64,000 bases of DNA from Sapientia aquatica (GCF_004358105.1 NZ_SMYL01000002.1:62001-126000); one strand, 5' to 3'; numbered from the stretch's first letter, positions 46,987-55,679 are shown. Numbers and translations are program-made. Notes: generated by a model from the sequence alone, not told the origin.

Positions 46987-47702
46987 TCTGTGCCTTTATC
47001 TAATCCGGTGATGCGTCCGTCTTCCATATGGATGATGCGATCGGCAAAGTCATTAATCCGGTTGTCGTGTGTGACGATGATGATGCAGCGATGTTCATTA
47101 AGAACTTGTTCTTTGACGAATTGCACAATCAAGCGACCGGTATCGCCATCGAGCGACGCCGTTGGTTCGTCAAAGATTAAAATTTCTGGTCCGCTGACAA
47201 TGGCGCGCGCAATCGCTACCCGCTGTTGTTCGCCGCCGGATAATTTGATGGGAAGCAGTTCTGAGCGGCCTTTTAGTCCGACAATATCCAGATATTTTTT
47301 TGCCTGAATAATTGCGTGATCCCAGTTTTCTTGCTTTAAGATCAGCGGAATAGCGACATTCTCGGCACTGGTTAAGCGCGGAAATAAATGGTAATCCTGA
47401 AACACAAAACCAATGGTGTTTAAACGAAAGTCAGCCAATTTGTCGTTGGAGTAATTCCAAATATTTTGACCATCCACGGTGACCGTTCCTTGGTCGGGTT
47501 TCAAGATGCCTGAAATCATGCTTAGCAGTGTAGTCTTGCCGCTTCCCGACGGGCCGACGATGAACAGCATTTCACCAAAATGGGCAACGAAATTGACGGC
47601 GTTGACGGCGGTCATTCTGGTTTCACCTTCGCCAAACCATTTCGTCACGTTGGTAACGACGATCGCTTCTTTATTCGCCTCAGGATGGAGTGAGATGGTC
47701 AT
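46983..47702 (-). CDS. ABC transporter ATPase, DevA/LolD-like
   Basis: 239 residues. Walker A GPSGSGKTTL (about 51-60), Q-loop FVFQDYHLF, signature LSGGEQQRVAIARA, Walker B ILIFDEPTASLD and switch His VTHD are all intact. The MacB/LolD subfamily fits the permease downstream. First gene of the operon, whose four genes overlap by 1-4 bases each. Confidence 0.92.
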   Translation of the reverse strand: MTISLHPEANKEAIVVTNVTKWFGEGETRMTAVNAVNFVAHFGEMLFIVGPSGSGKTTLLSMISGILKPDQGTVTVDGQNIWNYSNDKLADFRLNTIGFVFQDYHLFPRLTSAENVAIPLILKQENWDHAIIQAKKYLDIVGLKGRSELLPIKLSGGEQQRVAIARAIVSGPEILIFDEPTASLDGDTGRLIVQFVKEQVLNEHRCIIIVTHDNRINDFADRIIHMEDGRITGLDKGTE

Positions 47703-47755
47703 TATTTAGCACTGCTGCTACTCCCTAATTGGAAAGACCTGACAGCATAGGCTAG

Positions 47756-47811
47756 GCAATAAATAGCAATAACTGATTAAACCGACGCGATTTAATCAGC
47801 TTATTTATTGC
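47756..47811. promoter_or_regulatory. two-tier palindrome upstream of the efflux operon
   Basis: Outer arms GCAATAAATA (47756-47765) and TATTTATTGC (47802-47811) enclose inner arms CTGATTAAA (47773-47781) and TTTAATCAG (47791-47799) around CCGACGCGA. It lies 54-109 bp before the ATPase start and just after the stop of the next gene. It could be an operator of the efflux operon or a terminator for the small gene, though no T run follows. Confidence 0.4.
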
Positions 47812-47838
47812 ACAAATTAAATTCGGAATCTAGTACGA

Positions 47839-48096
47839 CTAGCGCCGACCGCGTCCGCCGTGATCATCGCCACGCCCGCGACCGCGGTCGCCATGGCCAT
47901 GATATTCACGTCCGCCGCCCCAATTTCCGCGGCCTAGATACACACCAACAGGTGGATCGTAGTAGGGGCAAGTTTGATATAGGCCGGGATAGCCGCAAGT
48001 ATTGACGCCAAAACTAATGCCGATTTGTGCATAGGAACTCGCGCTAGCTGTCAGAACAATTGCGCCTAAACCTATCGTTAGAAATTTCATTTTCAT
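47839..48096 (-). CDS. small secreted Gly/Arg/His/Asp-rich protein
   Basis: 85 residues. A clear signal peptide (about 1-23, ending SSYAQ) is followed by a short part with two Cys (GVNTCGYPGLYQTCPYYDPP), then a tail made almost only of Gly, Arg, His and Asp (from about residue 55). Small proteins with this kind of N-terminal part and tail are common in Burkholderiales; function unknown. The tail could bind metals or nucleic acid. Confidence 0.7.
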   Translation of the reverse strand: MKMKFLTIGLGAIVLTASASSYAQIGISFGVNTCGYPGLYQTCPYYDPPVGVYLGRGNWGGGREYHGHGDRGRGRGDDHGGRGRR

Positions 48097-48162
48097 ACCA
48101 TATCCTTTATTTCAAAACCAATTGAATGACTAGTGAACTCAATAACAGCGAGTGCTGCGTGC

Positions 48163-48627
48163 TCAAGATTTCTTCTTGTCGTGGTCGTGGTGCATAAAGA
48201 CTTCATCCGCAATTTTTTTCTGCGGCTCAGACATGGCGGCATACAACGGGCCAAATACCATGGCTAATTTTTTCACTGAATCAGCATGGGCTTGTGCCAC
48301 ATTAGCGTAGGCGTTTAGATCGTCGATAGCGCTAGAAGTGTTGACCATGGCTTCACGTTTTTCAACAGCAGCGTCTATCAGAGTGGCGTTGTCGCGCATG
48401 GTCTTGGCAACAGTGGCCCACAAGGTTTCTTGATCGGCGGTGATTTTCAATTTAGTGTGTAATTCTTTGATGTGCTTTTCATTATTGGCTTCATGCTTAG
48501 CGCTCGCCTTAGTTGCTGTAGTGGTCGTTGTTGTGCTGGTGGTAGTGCTGCTTCCAGTGGTGGCGGTTTGGGCATAAATACTGCTAACGAATAACGATGA
48601 GACCAAAACGGCGATAATTTTTTTCAT
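48163..48627 (-). CDS. periplasmic LTXXQ-type (Spy/CpxP-like) protein
   Basis: 154 residues from ATG 48627 (GGAGC 8 bases upstream). Signal peptide (about 1-19), a threonine run (about 22-38), then helices starting with LHTKLKITADQETLWATVAKTMRDN, the LTXXQ-like signature of Spy/CpxP periplasmic chaperones, and a His/Lys-rich end. Spy-like proteins buffer unfolded proteins during envelope stress. The Thr run is coded by mixed ACN codons. Confidence 0.78.
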   Translation of the reverse strand: MKKIIAVLVSSLFVSSIYAQTATTGSSTTTSTTTTTTATKASAKHEANNEKHIKELHTKLKITADQETLWATVAKTMRDNATLIDAAVEKREAMVNTSSAIDDLNAYANVAQAHADSVKKLAMVFGPLYAAMSEPQKKIADEVFMHHDHDKKKS

Positions 48628-48802
48628 TTGAAGCTCCATAAAAAGTAGAAAAACGAGAAGTTGGCGAGCAGTCAGCGGGTAGTAAGTGATTTGCCCCAAT
48701 GACTCACCATTCGACAAACTCCAAACCGGCTGAATTCATGGGCCCGTCTACGGAGGAATCCAGCTTGGAATGAAGCGAGGCAATGAAGAATGCTTGGTCG
48801 TT

Positions 48803-48844
48803 ATTGAATCATTGCGCGCAAAAATAGTATGTTCGTTAGCGAGC
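48803..48844 (-). promoter_or_regulatory. GTTCG-N4-CGAGC site and -10 of the LTXXQ gene
   Basis: GTTCG-TTAG-CGAGC (48831-48844) differs from the palindrome by one base and is 13/14 identical to the reverse complement of the site at 34001. On the minus strand TTCAAT (48803-48808) puts its centre at -41.5 of a start near 48796. The 331-bp divergent gap holds no gene. Confidence 0.45.
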
Positions 48845-48886
48845 ATTGATTGGTGTGTTGGTTCATTGTGCAAATAATTACTATTT

Positions 48887-48928
48887 GTTCGGTTCCGAAC
48901 AGAGCGCCGATTGGCTTTATTTGAGAAT
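48887..48928 (+). promoter_or_regulatory. palindrome GTTCG-N4-CGAAC and -10 of the BON operon
   Basis: TGTTCGGTTCCGAACA (48886-48901) is perfect over seven bases on each side of TT. GAGAAT (48923-48928) places its centre at -41.5 of a start near 48935, 24 bases before the ATG. Confidence 0.5.
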
Positions 48929-48958
48929 GAATGCTCCTAACTACACCATCTCATTGCC

Positions 48959-49465
48959 ATGAACAAGAATCGGAATCGAGCAACAATCAATAAGGAAACC
49001 ACGATCGATTCTGGCCGGCATACGTCAGGATTTGGGGTGATTAAAAACGGCGATGTGGTCGACAGTTTCAATTCTGGCTTTGGGATTTTGAAGTCGGCTA
49101 AAAAGCAAGCATTGACTCAGCTAGAAGAAATTCAACATAACATCCCATCCAACAAAATCGTCAAACCGCGCATTGTGCACAGCAAATTGAATGTGAAATC
49201 GGTCAAGAACAAGGAAGTGCAACCGACCGATCAAAGCATTTTTGACTCAATTGAGCGAGTCTTTGATCTGATGCGTATTTTTCCTAAAAATACTCTGCAA
49301 GTCGATGTTAAGGAAGGCTGGGTTACGCTTGCTGGCACAGTCGATTGGCAGTTTCAACACGACGCCACAATGGCGGCGATTAATCATTTAACTGGCGTGC
49401 GTGGTTTAGTCGATCGCATTCATGTGCTGCCCGACTTAAACGCGTTAGAAAAGATCACCAACTAA
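48959..49465 (+). CDS. BON-domain protein
   Basis: 168 residues. A basic, Asn/Lys-rich N-terminal half without signal peptide is followed by one BON domain (about 105-165): LQVDVKEGWVTLAGTVDWQFQHDATMAAINHLTGVRGLVDRI. The domain closely parallels the second BON domain of the protein at 61580. BON domains bind membranes or other ligands and occur in osmotic and envelope stress proteins. First of a row of small plus-strand genes. Confidence 0.82.
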   Translation: MNKNRNRATINKETTIDSGRHTSGFGVIKNGDVVDSFNSGFGILKSAKKQALTQLEEIQHNIPSNKIVKPRIVHSKLNVKSVKNKEVQPTDQSIFDSIERVFDLMRIFPKNTLQVDVKEGWVTLAGTVDWQFQHDATMAAINHLTGVRGLVDRIHVLPDLNALEKITN

Positions 49466-49473
49466 GGATTGCT

Positions 49474-49887
49474 ATGCACTATAACCATGTCATTGTGTGG
49501 CTCGATCATGTGAGCGCGCAAATAATTCACTTCAACCCTGAGCAGTCGGAATTGCGGGTGATTAAATCCCATTCCTTGCAGCCGCATTTACACATCAAAT
49601 CGGCATCAATCGGTGAGGGCAATGCGCCAGAAAATCGGCGCTATTTTGCCGACATTGCCAGCGATATTGAATCTGCATTGGAAATTGTCTTGGTTGGGCC
49701 AAGTAACGAAAAGCACGAATTGATGCATTACTTGACCAAACATGATCACGAGTTAGCCGCCAAAGTGGTCGGCGTCGAGGTCGTCGATCATCCAACCGAC
49801 GGACAACTATTGGCCTACGCGCGCCACTATTTTGAAAAGGCCGATCTTATGCGTAGCGACCCGATGGCGGCGTTGCGTCATGCTTAG
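49474..49887 (+). CDS. conserved protein of the 'translational machinery' type (eRF1/Dom34-like)
   Basis: 137 residues. HVIVWLDHVSAQIIHF at the start, FADIASDIESALEIVLVGPSNEKHELMHYLTKHD in the middle and VVGVEVVDHPTDGQLLAYARHYF at the end match a small family common in Burkholderiales and often labelled translational machinery protein. The label is by weak similarity to eRF1-like folds; the role is unknown. Lies 8 bases after the BON gene, so it is probably co-transcribed. Confidence 0.7.
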   Translation: MHYNHVIVWLDHVSAQIIHFNPEQSELRVIKSHSLQPHLHIKSASIGEGNAPENRRYFADIASDIESALEIVLVGPSNEKHELMHYLTKHDHELAAKVVGVEVVDHPTDGQLLAYARHYFEKADLMRSDPMAALRHA

Positions 49888-50200
49888 TCGATCCGGAGTA
49901 TTGCGCTATCTGCCCAGAGCGCCAGACATGGACCAAAGTGCCATTGGCAAGCCGTCGATTTTGCACTCCAATTCAGTCATCGTTTATAAGCAGTGGAAGA
50001 TACTTCCCTTTGCATTGCCGTTGCCCGATGGGCGCTGGTCGGCTAGTTGCGAGGTAGAGGAAATCGATGGTGACGGGCTGGAGAGCTTTCAAGGGTCTTT
50101 CCCCAATTTTGTCTCTAACAGTAAATCAGAGGCAGTTCATCTAGCCTGCGAAGATGCCAAAAAACAGATAGACGATATTCTTGCTTGTCCTGACGAGTAG
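49880..50200 (+). CDS. small conserved hypothetical protein
   Basis: 106 residues from ATG 49880, overlapping the previous gene by 8 bases; ATG 49928 is an equally possible start. Contains VIVYKQWKILPFALPLPDGRWSASCEVEEIDGDG, a beta-rich pattern seen in many small proteobacterial proteins, and an acidic helical end. No function known. Position supports membership of the BON operon. Confidence 0.55.
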   Translation: MLSRSGVLRYLPRAPDMDQSAIGKPSILHSNSVIVYKQWKILPFALPLPDGRWSASCEVEEIDGDGLESFQGSFPNFVSNSKSEAVHLACEDAKKQIDDILACPDE

Positions 50201-50233
50201 CCAACCATCGATGAACGATGTAGCGAGATTTGT

Positions 50234-50467
50234 ATGCCTCTAAATCACAGCAATAACAAAGCAGCCGTTAGCGCCAATATTAAGCAAATTGTCGATGAAT
50301 GGAAGTTGTCCGGCAAAATCGGAACCAGTTCCCCGCGCTCTAAAATCCAAGCAGTGCGGCAGGCCGTAGCGATTGCATTGTCAATTTCTGATCACAATCA
50401 AAAGCGACTATATCGCAAAAAGCAGCCTGCCATTAAAAGCAAAAACATCGGTCATGCTGCGAGCTGA
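50234..50467 (+). CDS. small basic protein, DUF6496-like
   Basis: 77 residues, Lys/Ser-rich. The region IVDEWKLSGKIGTSSPRSKIQAVRQAVAIALSIS resembles the DUF6496 pattern (a short helix, a Ser/Lys-rich hinge, then QAVAIALS). Small proteins of this sort may bind nucleic acid; that is inference from charge. Same strand and close behind the preceding genes. Confidence 0.55.
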   Translation: MPLNHSNNKAAVSANIKQIVDEWKLSGKIGTSSPRSKIQAVRQAVAIALSISDHNQKRLYRKKQPAIKSKNIGHAAS

Positions 50468-50545
50468 TCTGGTACTTAGCGATATAAAGTCGCTGGCTAG
50501 CGTGAAGTATTTCCTTGGCCGCGTGAACAATTTACGGAGAAAGTC

Positions 50546-50902
50546 ATGAGCAAAAGTAGCACCCTAGATCATCACACTATTAAAGTTTTGGACAGCACAG
50601 GCTTTAATAACAAGGTGCTATCCGCCGAGGGGCGATTCGCCGTGGAGTTTATGTCCTATGGCTGCGGTCATTGCCGTGCGATTGAGCCAGCCTTGCAGCA
50701 AGTGGCGCAAAGCATCGCGCCGGACGAAACCATTTATCAAGTCGATATTACGGCCGATCCTGATTTAGCCGATCAATACCAAGTTACGGGAACGCCGACT
50801 TTTGTCATGTTTGAAGATGGTCAAGAAGTTGGACGCGCGGAAGGCCCAAATCCTGATTTCACCAGTGTGCAGGATGCGGTTACTGCACCCTTTGTATTGT
50901 GA
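50546..50902 (+). CDS. thioredoxin-like protein (CGHC)
   Basis: 118 residues, cytosolic. Active site C40-G-H-C43 in MSYGCGHCRAIEP, and the cis-proline region TGTPTFVMF. CGHC is the motif of protein disulfide isomerases and is more oxidising than the CGPC of ordinary thioredoxins. CGGAGAAAG supports the start. It overlaps the DUF393 gene by 4 bases, so the two redox proteins are translationally coupled. Confidence 0.88.
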   Translation: MSKSSTLDHHTIKVLDSTGFNNKVLSAEGRFAVEFMSYGCGHCRAIEPALQQVAQSIAPDETIYQVDITADPDLADQYQVTGTPTFVMFEDGQEVGRAEGPNPDFTSVQDAVTAPFVL

Positions 50903-51495
50903 GCCCGCCGCTGGATTCGCTCACGTCAACTAAGCTCACTCCGCTAACCCCGCTAACTCAATCTGCTGCGATAGTGCCGATTTTGCTATTTGATGGTGGC
51001 TGCCAAACTTGCTCTGCGATTGCCGCTTGGGTGCGACGTTGCGCGACCAAGTCGGACGGTCGTCAACGCATTATTGCTCGGCCTATCGGACACGACCCAG
51101 TCGAAGTCGGGCAGTTTATTGCCGGTCTTAATATTTGGGATGCGTATGCGGTGGTGCACGTCAAAATGCCAGACGGCTCAGTCAAGCTCGGCGGGGAAGC
51201 GGTGACGGAAGTGTTACGCTGCTTGCCGATGACTAGATGGATTGCTTGGTGTTGTGATCGGCGGATTTTTGGTATTCAGCCAGCACAATTGGTGCTGAAT
51301 TTGGCTTATCACATTCTTGACGATATTCGTCCGATTTTGGGATGCGATAGCTGCGGTCGCGCTAAGCCTTGGGTTCGTCCATTTGAGCGGCTAACGAAAT
51401 GGGTAGCAGGGATGGGGCACGATAAAGTTCGACCGACTCAGCATTTGCATTTCAAACCGCTTCCCACCGCGCCACGTAATCCAAACCGCGAATGA
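50899..51495 (+). CDS. DUF393 (DCC) family protein
   Basis: 198 residues with GTG start overlapping the thioredoxin-like gene. ILLFDGGCQTCSAIAAWVRR (D32, C35, C38) is the DxxCxxC motif that names the family, predicted to be thiol-disulfide oxidoreductases. A second Cys pair (ILGCDSCGRAKPW) near 150 is unusual and could bind metal. The N terminus has an imperfect TPLTPLT repeat. Overlaps the next gene by 4 bases. Confidence 0.78.
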   Translation: MSPPLDSLTSTKLTPLTPLTQSAAIVPILLFDGGCQTCSAIAAWVRRCATKSDGRQRIIARPIGHDPVEVGQFIAGLNIWDAYAVVHVKMPDGSVKLGGEAVTEVLRCLPMTRWIAWCCDRRIFGIQPAQLVLNLAYHILDDIRPILGCDSCGRAKPWVRPFERLTKWVAGMGHDKVRPTQHLHFKPLPTAPRNPNRE

Positions 51496-52667
51496 AGCGG
51501 CGCTCTTTTATCCGCGTCGTTGGTGGCGGTGTAATTGTGGCAGCCACCATTGGTGGGGTGGTTTATTCTGGCTGCACCCAAAGTATGCCTGCGGGAGCCA
51601 TCGCCGCTTGGAAAGGGCCAGGACCGCAAGACGATATTCGGCGTTGGTTAGTTGGCTACGCGATTTTGGCGCCGCATTCGCATAATCTGCAATCGTGGTT
51701 GGTGGACTTGAGTATTCCGAATGAAATTGGATTGAGTTGCGATTTGACGCGAGTATTACCGCAAGCTGATCCTTATGGTCGCCAGATTATGATGAGCCAT
51801 GGCACGTTTCTGGAGCTATTGGATATCGCGGCGCGTGAATGTGGTTTGCGCGCCGACATTACCTTGTTTCCCGAGGGAGCATTTAGCCGTACCAAGTTAG
51901 ATCAGCGACCCATCGCACAGATTCGCCTGTCGGTCGATTCTAGTGTGAGTAAAGATCCGCTGTTCGCGCAAATTGTATTTCGACTCACTAATCGCGCCGC
52001 CTATGATGCGCTGCGCAGCGTACCAGTCGATGTGCTGCAAGCCATGACCGAAAGTGTGCAAGCCTATCCGGTGCAATTTGGTTTTATCGGTCGCGATCAA
52101 CCGGAAACGCTACGACTGCACCGAGAGATCGCCAACGAAGCGTGGGCAATTGAATTAACTACCCCGCGCGTCATCATGGAAACTTACAACGTGTTGCGGG
52201 TTGGTGCTGCCGAGATTGATCAGCATCGCGATGGTTTGTATGTATTAGATCGGATTCCGATTTTAATGAATCAAGTTGGTTTGTTTGACCGCAGTAAGCC
52301 TCCCGCGCCAAATGATTACGCCACCACCAGCCAAATCGCTAGCTTTGCCAGCAATATCAATACCACGCCTAATTTTTTGTGGCTGACCAGCGCGAGTAAT
52401 GATCGCGTCACCCAAGTCAATGCCGGACGCGCTTATATGCGACTACAACTTGCCGCGACTGCGGCGGGAATCTCCTTGCAACCGTTGTCGCAAGCATTGC
52501 AAGAATATCCCGAACAAGCCAGTACTTACGCCAAAATCCACCGTTTGTTGGATGCCGCGCAAACACATCGCACAGTGCAAATGTGGGTGCGCGCTGGCTA
52601 TGCGCCGCAGATCGGGCCAGCTCCGCGGCGCGGCGTGGAGGCACAGTTGCTTAGCGCTTCCGCTTAG
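51492..52667 (+). CDS. Acg-family FMN-binding oxidoreductase, Tat-type leader
   Basis: 391 residues. An N-terminal MKRRSFIRVVGGGVIVAAT looks like a twin-arginine leader and is followed by a nitroreductase-like fold. AILAPHSHNLQSWLV is the flavin-binding start of Acg-type proteins, and NEAWAIELTTPR and SFASNINTTPNFLWLTSA follow. In Mycobacterium tuberculosis acg belongs to the DosR dormancy regulon; Acg proteins bind FMN but lack part of the active site and may store it. The gene is coupled to thioredoxin-like and DUF393 genes, hinting at a redox role. Confidence 0.75.
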   Translation: MKRRSFIRVVGGGVIVAATIGGVVYSGCTQSMPAGAIAAWKGPGPQDDIRRWLVGYAILAPHSHNLQSWLVDLSIPNEIGLSCDLTRVLPQADPYGRQIMMSHGTFLELLDIAARECGLRADITLFPEGAFSRTKLDQRPIAQIRLSVDSSVSKDPLFAQIVFRLTNRAAYDALRSVPVDVLQAMTESVQAYPVQFGFIGRDQPETLRLHREIANEAWAIELTTPRVIMETYNVLRVGAAEIDQHRDGLYVLDRIPILMNQVGLFDRSKPPAPNDYATTSQIASFASNINTTPNFLWLTSASNDRVTQVNAGRAYMRLQLAATAAGISLQPLSQALQEYPEQASTYAKIHRLLDAAQTHRTVQMWVRAGYAPQIGPAPRRGVEAQLLSASA

Positions 52668-52687
52668 TTGCTCAGTTGCTTGCGTAC

Positions 52688-53956
52688 TTAGCGATTGACT
52701 ACATCGGCGTCAGAGAGTGTTTTAAGGAATGCGATCATGTCCGCAACGTCCGCGTCGTTCCATACTGGTTTTTCGCCGCGTTTAGAGGTCATCGGCGCGT
52801 CGATCACATTAACATTGGTTCGCAACGATTTTGGTAGATCGTCAAATTTGGTCACGTTTTTTCCTGAGTGCGGATACCAACGTTGCGGATTGGTGTCGCG
52901 TTGCACATAAAATTCCAACGCCGATTTCAAGCTGTGCGAATAGCCATTATGAAAAAACACGCCACGGCTAGCAACATTACGCAAGCTCGGCGCTTTAAAG
53001 TAACCGCATAGCTCGGTATGTGAACTCAATTCAGTCCGACTCGGCCCGCACAAACCTAGATCGTAGTAATTGGGATTGGCATTGGCTTTGATCTCGGTAT
53101 TACGCGGCACGCCCAAGGCTTCATATTGGAAATTGGTAAAAAGAGGATGCGAGCCATCTGCGCCTTTGGTCGCGGTGTGGCAACTGGCGCAATTGCCTTT
53201 TTCGGGATCGTTAAACAGCGCAAATCCGCGTGCTTCGCTGGCGGTGAGTTGCGCCTTGCCATCCAACACTGCATCAAATTTGCTGGAATAGGGATGGAAG
53301 CTTGGGTCGTCGAGTTCGAAGCGTTCAATGGCGAGTAAGGCGTTTTGATAAGCCTGCTCGGGCGTATCGAAAATACGGTCGCCAAACAATTGACGGAATT
53401 GCTCGGCGTAATTTGCCTTTGCTAGTTTTTGGCTGATTTCCGCTATCGACTCATTTGCCATTTCGTTTGGTGCCAAGAGCGGGAATCCTGCTTGTTGGTG
53501 CAAGCTGTTAAAGCGACCATCCCAAGCAAATCCGCCCGAGGGTGATTCTATCCCTTCACGAATCCGCTCTCCCAAACTGGCGACAAAAGGCAGGTGCCAG
53601 GTCGGCGTGCGATTGAGTACATAACGCAGTGAAGGCACAGCGCGAGCACCTTGTTGGTCCATGTGTTCACCACCCAACTGCACCGCTAAATCATTGGCGG
53701 GCGCGTAGGCGTGCGCTGGGTCGTGGCAAGTCGCGCAGGATTGTTGGCCTGAGCGCGATAAATTTTTATCGAAAAAAAGTTGGCGACCGAGTTCGGCTAA
53801 TTGCTGCTTAGATTGGGTTGCCAACTGGGGTGCGGCGGTGGATGTGCTGCCGGTTTTGTTTGCTTCGGTTTGGTTGCAGCCGCTGATCGTGCTGATTAAC
53901 GCACTTATTAAAACGAGCGCAGGCGGAATGCAGGGTATTTGCTGGAACAATTTCAT
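52688..53956 (-). CDS. dihaem cytochrome c peroxidase-like lipoprotein
   Basis: 422 residues. Signal peptide with lipobox STISGC (Cys27), then two haem c sites, C74-A-T-C77-H78 and C256-A-S-C259-H260, as in the CcpA/MauG family. Reduces hydrogen peroxide in the periplasm in the classical enzymes; MauG-like members oxidise other substrates. The start is ATG 53956, because upstream codons would bury the signal peptide. Convergent with the Acg gene. A 15-bp palindrome lies 20 bases upstream. Confidence 0.88.
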   Translation of the reverse strand: MKLFQQIPCIPPALVLISALISTISGCNQTEANKTGSTSTAAPQLATQSKQQLAELGRQLFFDKNLSRSGQQSCATCHDPAHAYAPANDLAVQLGGEHMDQQGARAVPSLRYVLNRTPTWHLPFVASLGERIREGIESPSGGFAWDGRFNSLHQQAGFPLLAPNEMANESIAEISQKLAKANYAEQFRQLFGDRIFDTPEQAYQNALLAIERFELDDPSFHPYSSKFDAVLDGKAQLTASEARGFALFNDPEKGNCASCHTATKGADGSHPLFTNFQYEALGVPRNTEIKANANPNYYDLGLCGPSRTELSSHTELCGYFKAPSLRNVASRGVFFHNGYSHSLKSALEFYVQRDTNPQRWYPHSGKNVTKFDDLPKSLRTNVNVIDAPMTSKRGEKPVWNDADVADMIAFLKTLSDADVVNR

Positions 53957-53975
53957 GGAATTCTGAGGACTGGTT

Positions 53976-53990
53976 TGGTCAACTTGACCA
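53976..53990. promoter_or_regulatory. palindrome TGGTCAACTTGACCA before the peroxidase gene
   Basis: Perfect seven-base arms around a single C, 20 bp before the peroxidase start codon. A likely operator by its position; the regulator cannot be named. Confidence 0.4.
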
Positions 53991-54074
53991 GAAGATAGGG
54001 TAGGCACAGACGGCAAGTTGTCTGTGCCTAGGAGCTGCTTTTCACTACTTTATACAAGAGCCTTGGAAACGGTA

Positions 54075-55550
54075 TTAGTTAAAAATAGCCGAGTCGTCGC
54101 CAATACGCGATAAGTTGGAATCGTTGGCGTAGCCTAAATACGCTGGCAAACCAAAGATCTGTTCCAAGCTACGCAGCATCGAATAGTGATTGTATTGCGT
54201 GGTTGAGATCGAGCCCGCTTTGACGAACGGTGACAGAATCAACGCGCCGACTTTATCACCACCGTAGTTGCTAAAGCCAAAGGTCAAATTCACACCAGTT
54301 GGTGCCACCGCTGCCGTTGGCAAACCAAACGCCGATGCATAAGCCTGAGGCAAGGCAACGCTGTAGCTAGTCGGGCGCGAGGCAGTGATGTTAGGGCCAG
54401 GTTGTTGGTTGCAGCACAGCGCGCCAGGGTAAGTTACGGTCAAGCCAGTGATTAAATTCGAGGCGTTAAACGTAAAGCTGGATGTAGATTCGCCTTCGTC
54501 AAAGGTGATGACGATCATGCCGTCTTTTTGATAAGCAGGCGACGCTTGGATAATAGGAATCCAGTATTTGAGGAAAGCATCTGGGGATGCTAGGCCGCCC
54601 GGTTGACCGTTAGCGCAAGGCGATGTGCCAGTGCCGTTACCGTCGTGACCGTCATTACACAAGTTAGGTGTAATAAATACCAAATTCGGTGTAGTCGCAT
54701 AGCTGCTTAAATCTTGCCCTAATTGCGAAGTTGGGCCCGGTGTTGTAGCTGCTACTGCCGGGCTGGTTGTGGCCGTTGGAATATAGGTTGGCAGACCGAC
54801 GACGTTGCATTGCGCATCCAAAGAATGGAAGTATGCAAATGGATTGTGGCGTGTTGCGTAAGCGTCGCCATATGGCACGGCAGCGCTTGGTGCTGTTCCG
54901 CTGCTGGACGGATCATACACAACGGTGGTTGAACCGACTGGAGCCGAGACTGGATGACCGCAGGAACCGGCTGGTTCGCGTGTTGGGTCATTGCCCATGT
55001 CTTCCATATAACCTTTCCAAGTTAAGCCCGCTGCCGCTAATTGATCCGGCAATGTTTTAACCGTTGCTGGATAAACGCAACCGCCAGTTGCGATAACTTG
55101 ACCGTCAGGTGTTGTGCCGGTTTGTTGCACATCTAAAAACTGCTGTTTGGCACCCGCAAATAATTTCCCTAGGCCGCCCGGTACGCAATCGTTAATTGTG
55201 TCTTGGGTTGCTGCCTGACCGCTAATGAGAGAAATATAGTTGTCTAAACTAACGTGACCAGTACCGAAATATTCGGATAACAAAGCACCTTTAGGAACCA
55301 AGGTTTTTTGCATGTAAGGATTTTGTGTGCTGGAACCGAACGTATCGTTGTAGCCATGATTTTCCAACATGATGACGAACACATGTTTAATTTGGCTTGC
55401 GCTCGTCGTTGGAACGCCTAATGGTGGTACTACGATAGGCGCAGGGATCGCGCCGCTTGTGGTACCGCTACCAGAACATCCTGCTAAAAACAGCGCCGCT
55501 GCACTGAGCAGACCTGCTAAGGCATAGGTGCATTTATCTTTATGTTTCAT
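54075..55550 (-). CDS. secreted phosphoesterase lipoprotein (acid phosphatase / phospholipase C superfamily)
   Basis: 491 residues from ATG 55550 (GGAG 6 bases upstream). Lipobox FLAGC near residue 24, then the catalytic domain with HVFVIMLENHGYNDTFG, GTGHVSLDNYISLISGQ and VITFDEGES, the metal and phosphate residues of the alkaline-phosphatase-like phosphoesterase family (AcpA, PlcC). It releases phosphate from organic esters outside the inner membrane. A site resembling the Pho box lies 146 bp upstream, fitting phosphate-starvation control. Confidence 0.85.
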   Translation of the reverse strand: MKHKDKCTYALAGLLSAAALFLAGCSGSGTTSGAIPAPIVVPPLGVPTTSASQIKHVFVIMLENHGYNDTFGSSTQNPYMQKTLVPKGALLSEYFGTGHVSLDNYISLISGQAATQDTINDCVPGGLGKLFAGAKQQFLDVQQTGTTPDGQVIATGGCVYPATVKTLPDQLAAAGLTWKGYMEDMGNDPTREPAGSCGHPVSAPVGSTTVVYDPSSSGTAPSAAVPYGDAYATRHNPFAYFHSLDAQCNVVGLPTYIPTATTSPAVAATTPGPTSQLGQDLSSYATTPNLVFITPNLCNDGHDGNGTGTSPCANGQPGGLASPDAFLKYWIPIIQASPAYQKDGMIVITFDEGESTSSFTFNASNLITGLTVTYPGALCCNQQPGPNITASRPTSYSVALPQAYASAFGLPTAAVAPTGVNLTFGFSNYGGDKVGALILSPFVKAGSISTTQYNHYSMLRSLEQIFGLPAYLGYANDSNLSRIGDDSAIFN

Positions 55551-55679
55551 ATTTTCTCCGCAATTGGTGTGCTCGAACATTTCTTCAAATGCCGTGTTGA
55601 ACTTGGGTGGTGATGATTTTTGTTCAGATAACAAACTGAACCGCTTACCGTTTGGCCGTACTTTGGAAACCAGCGAAGG

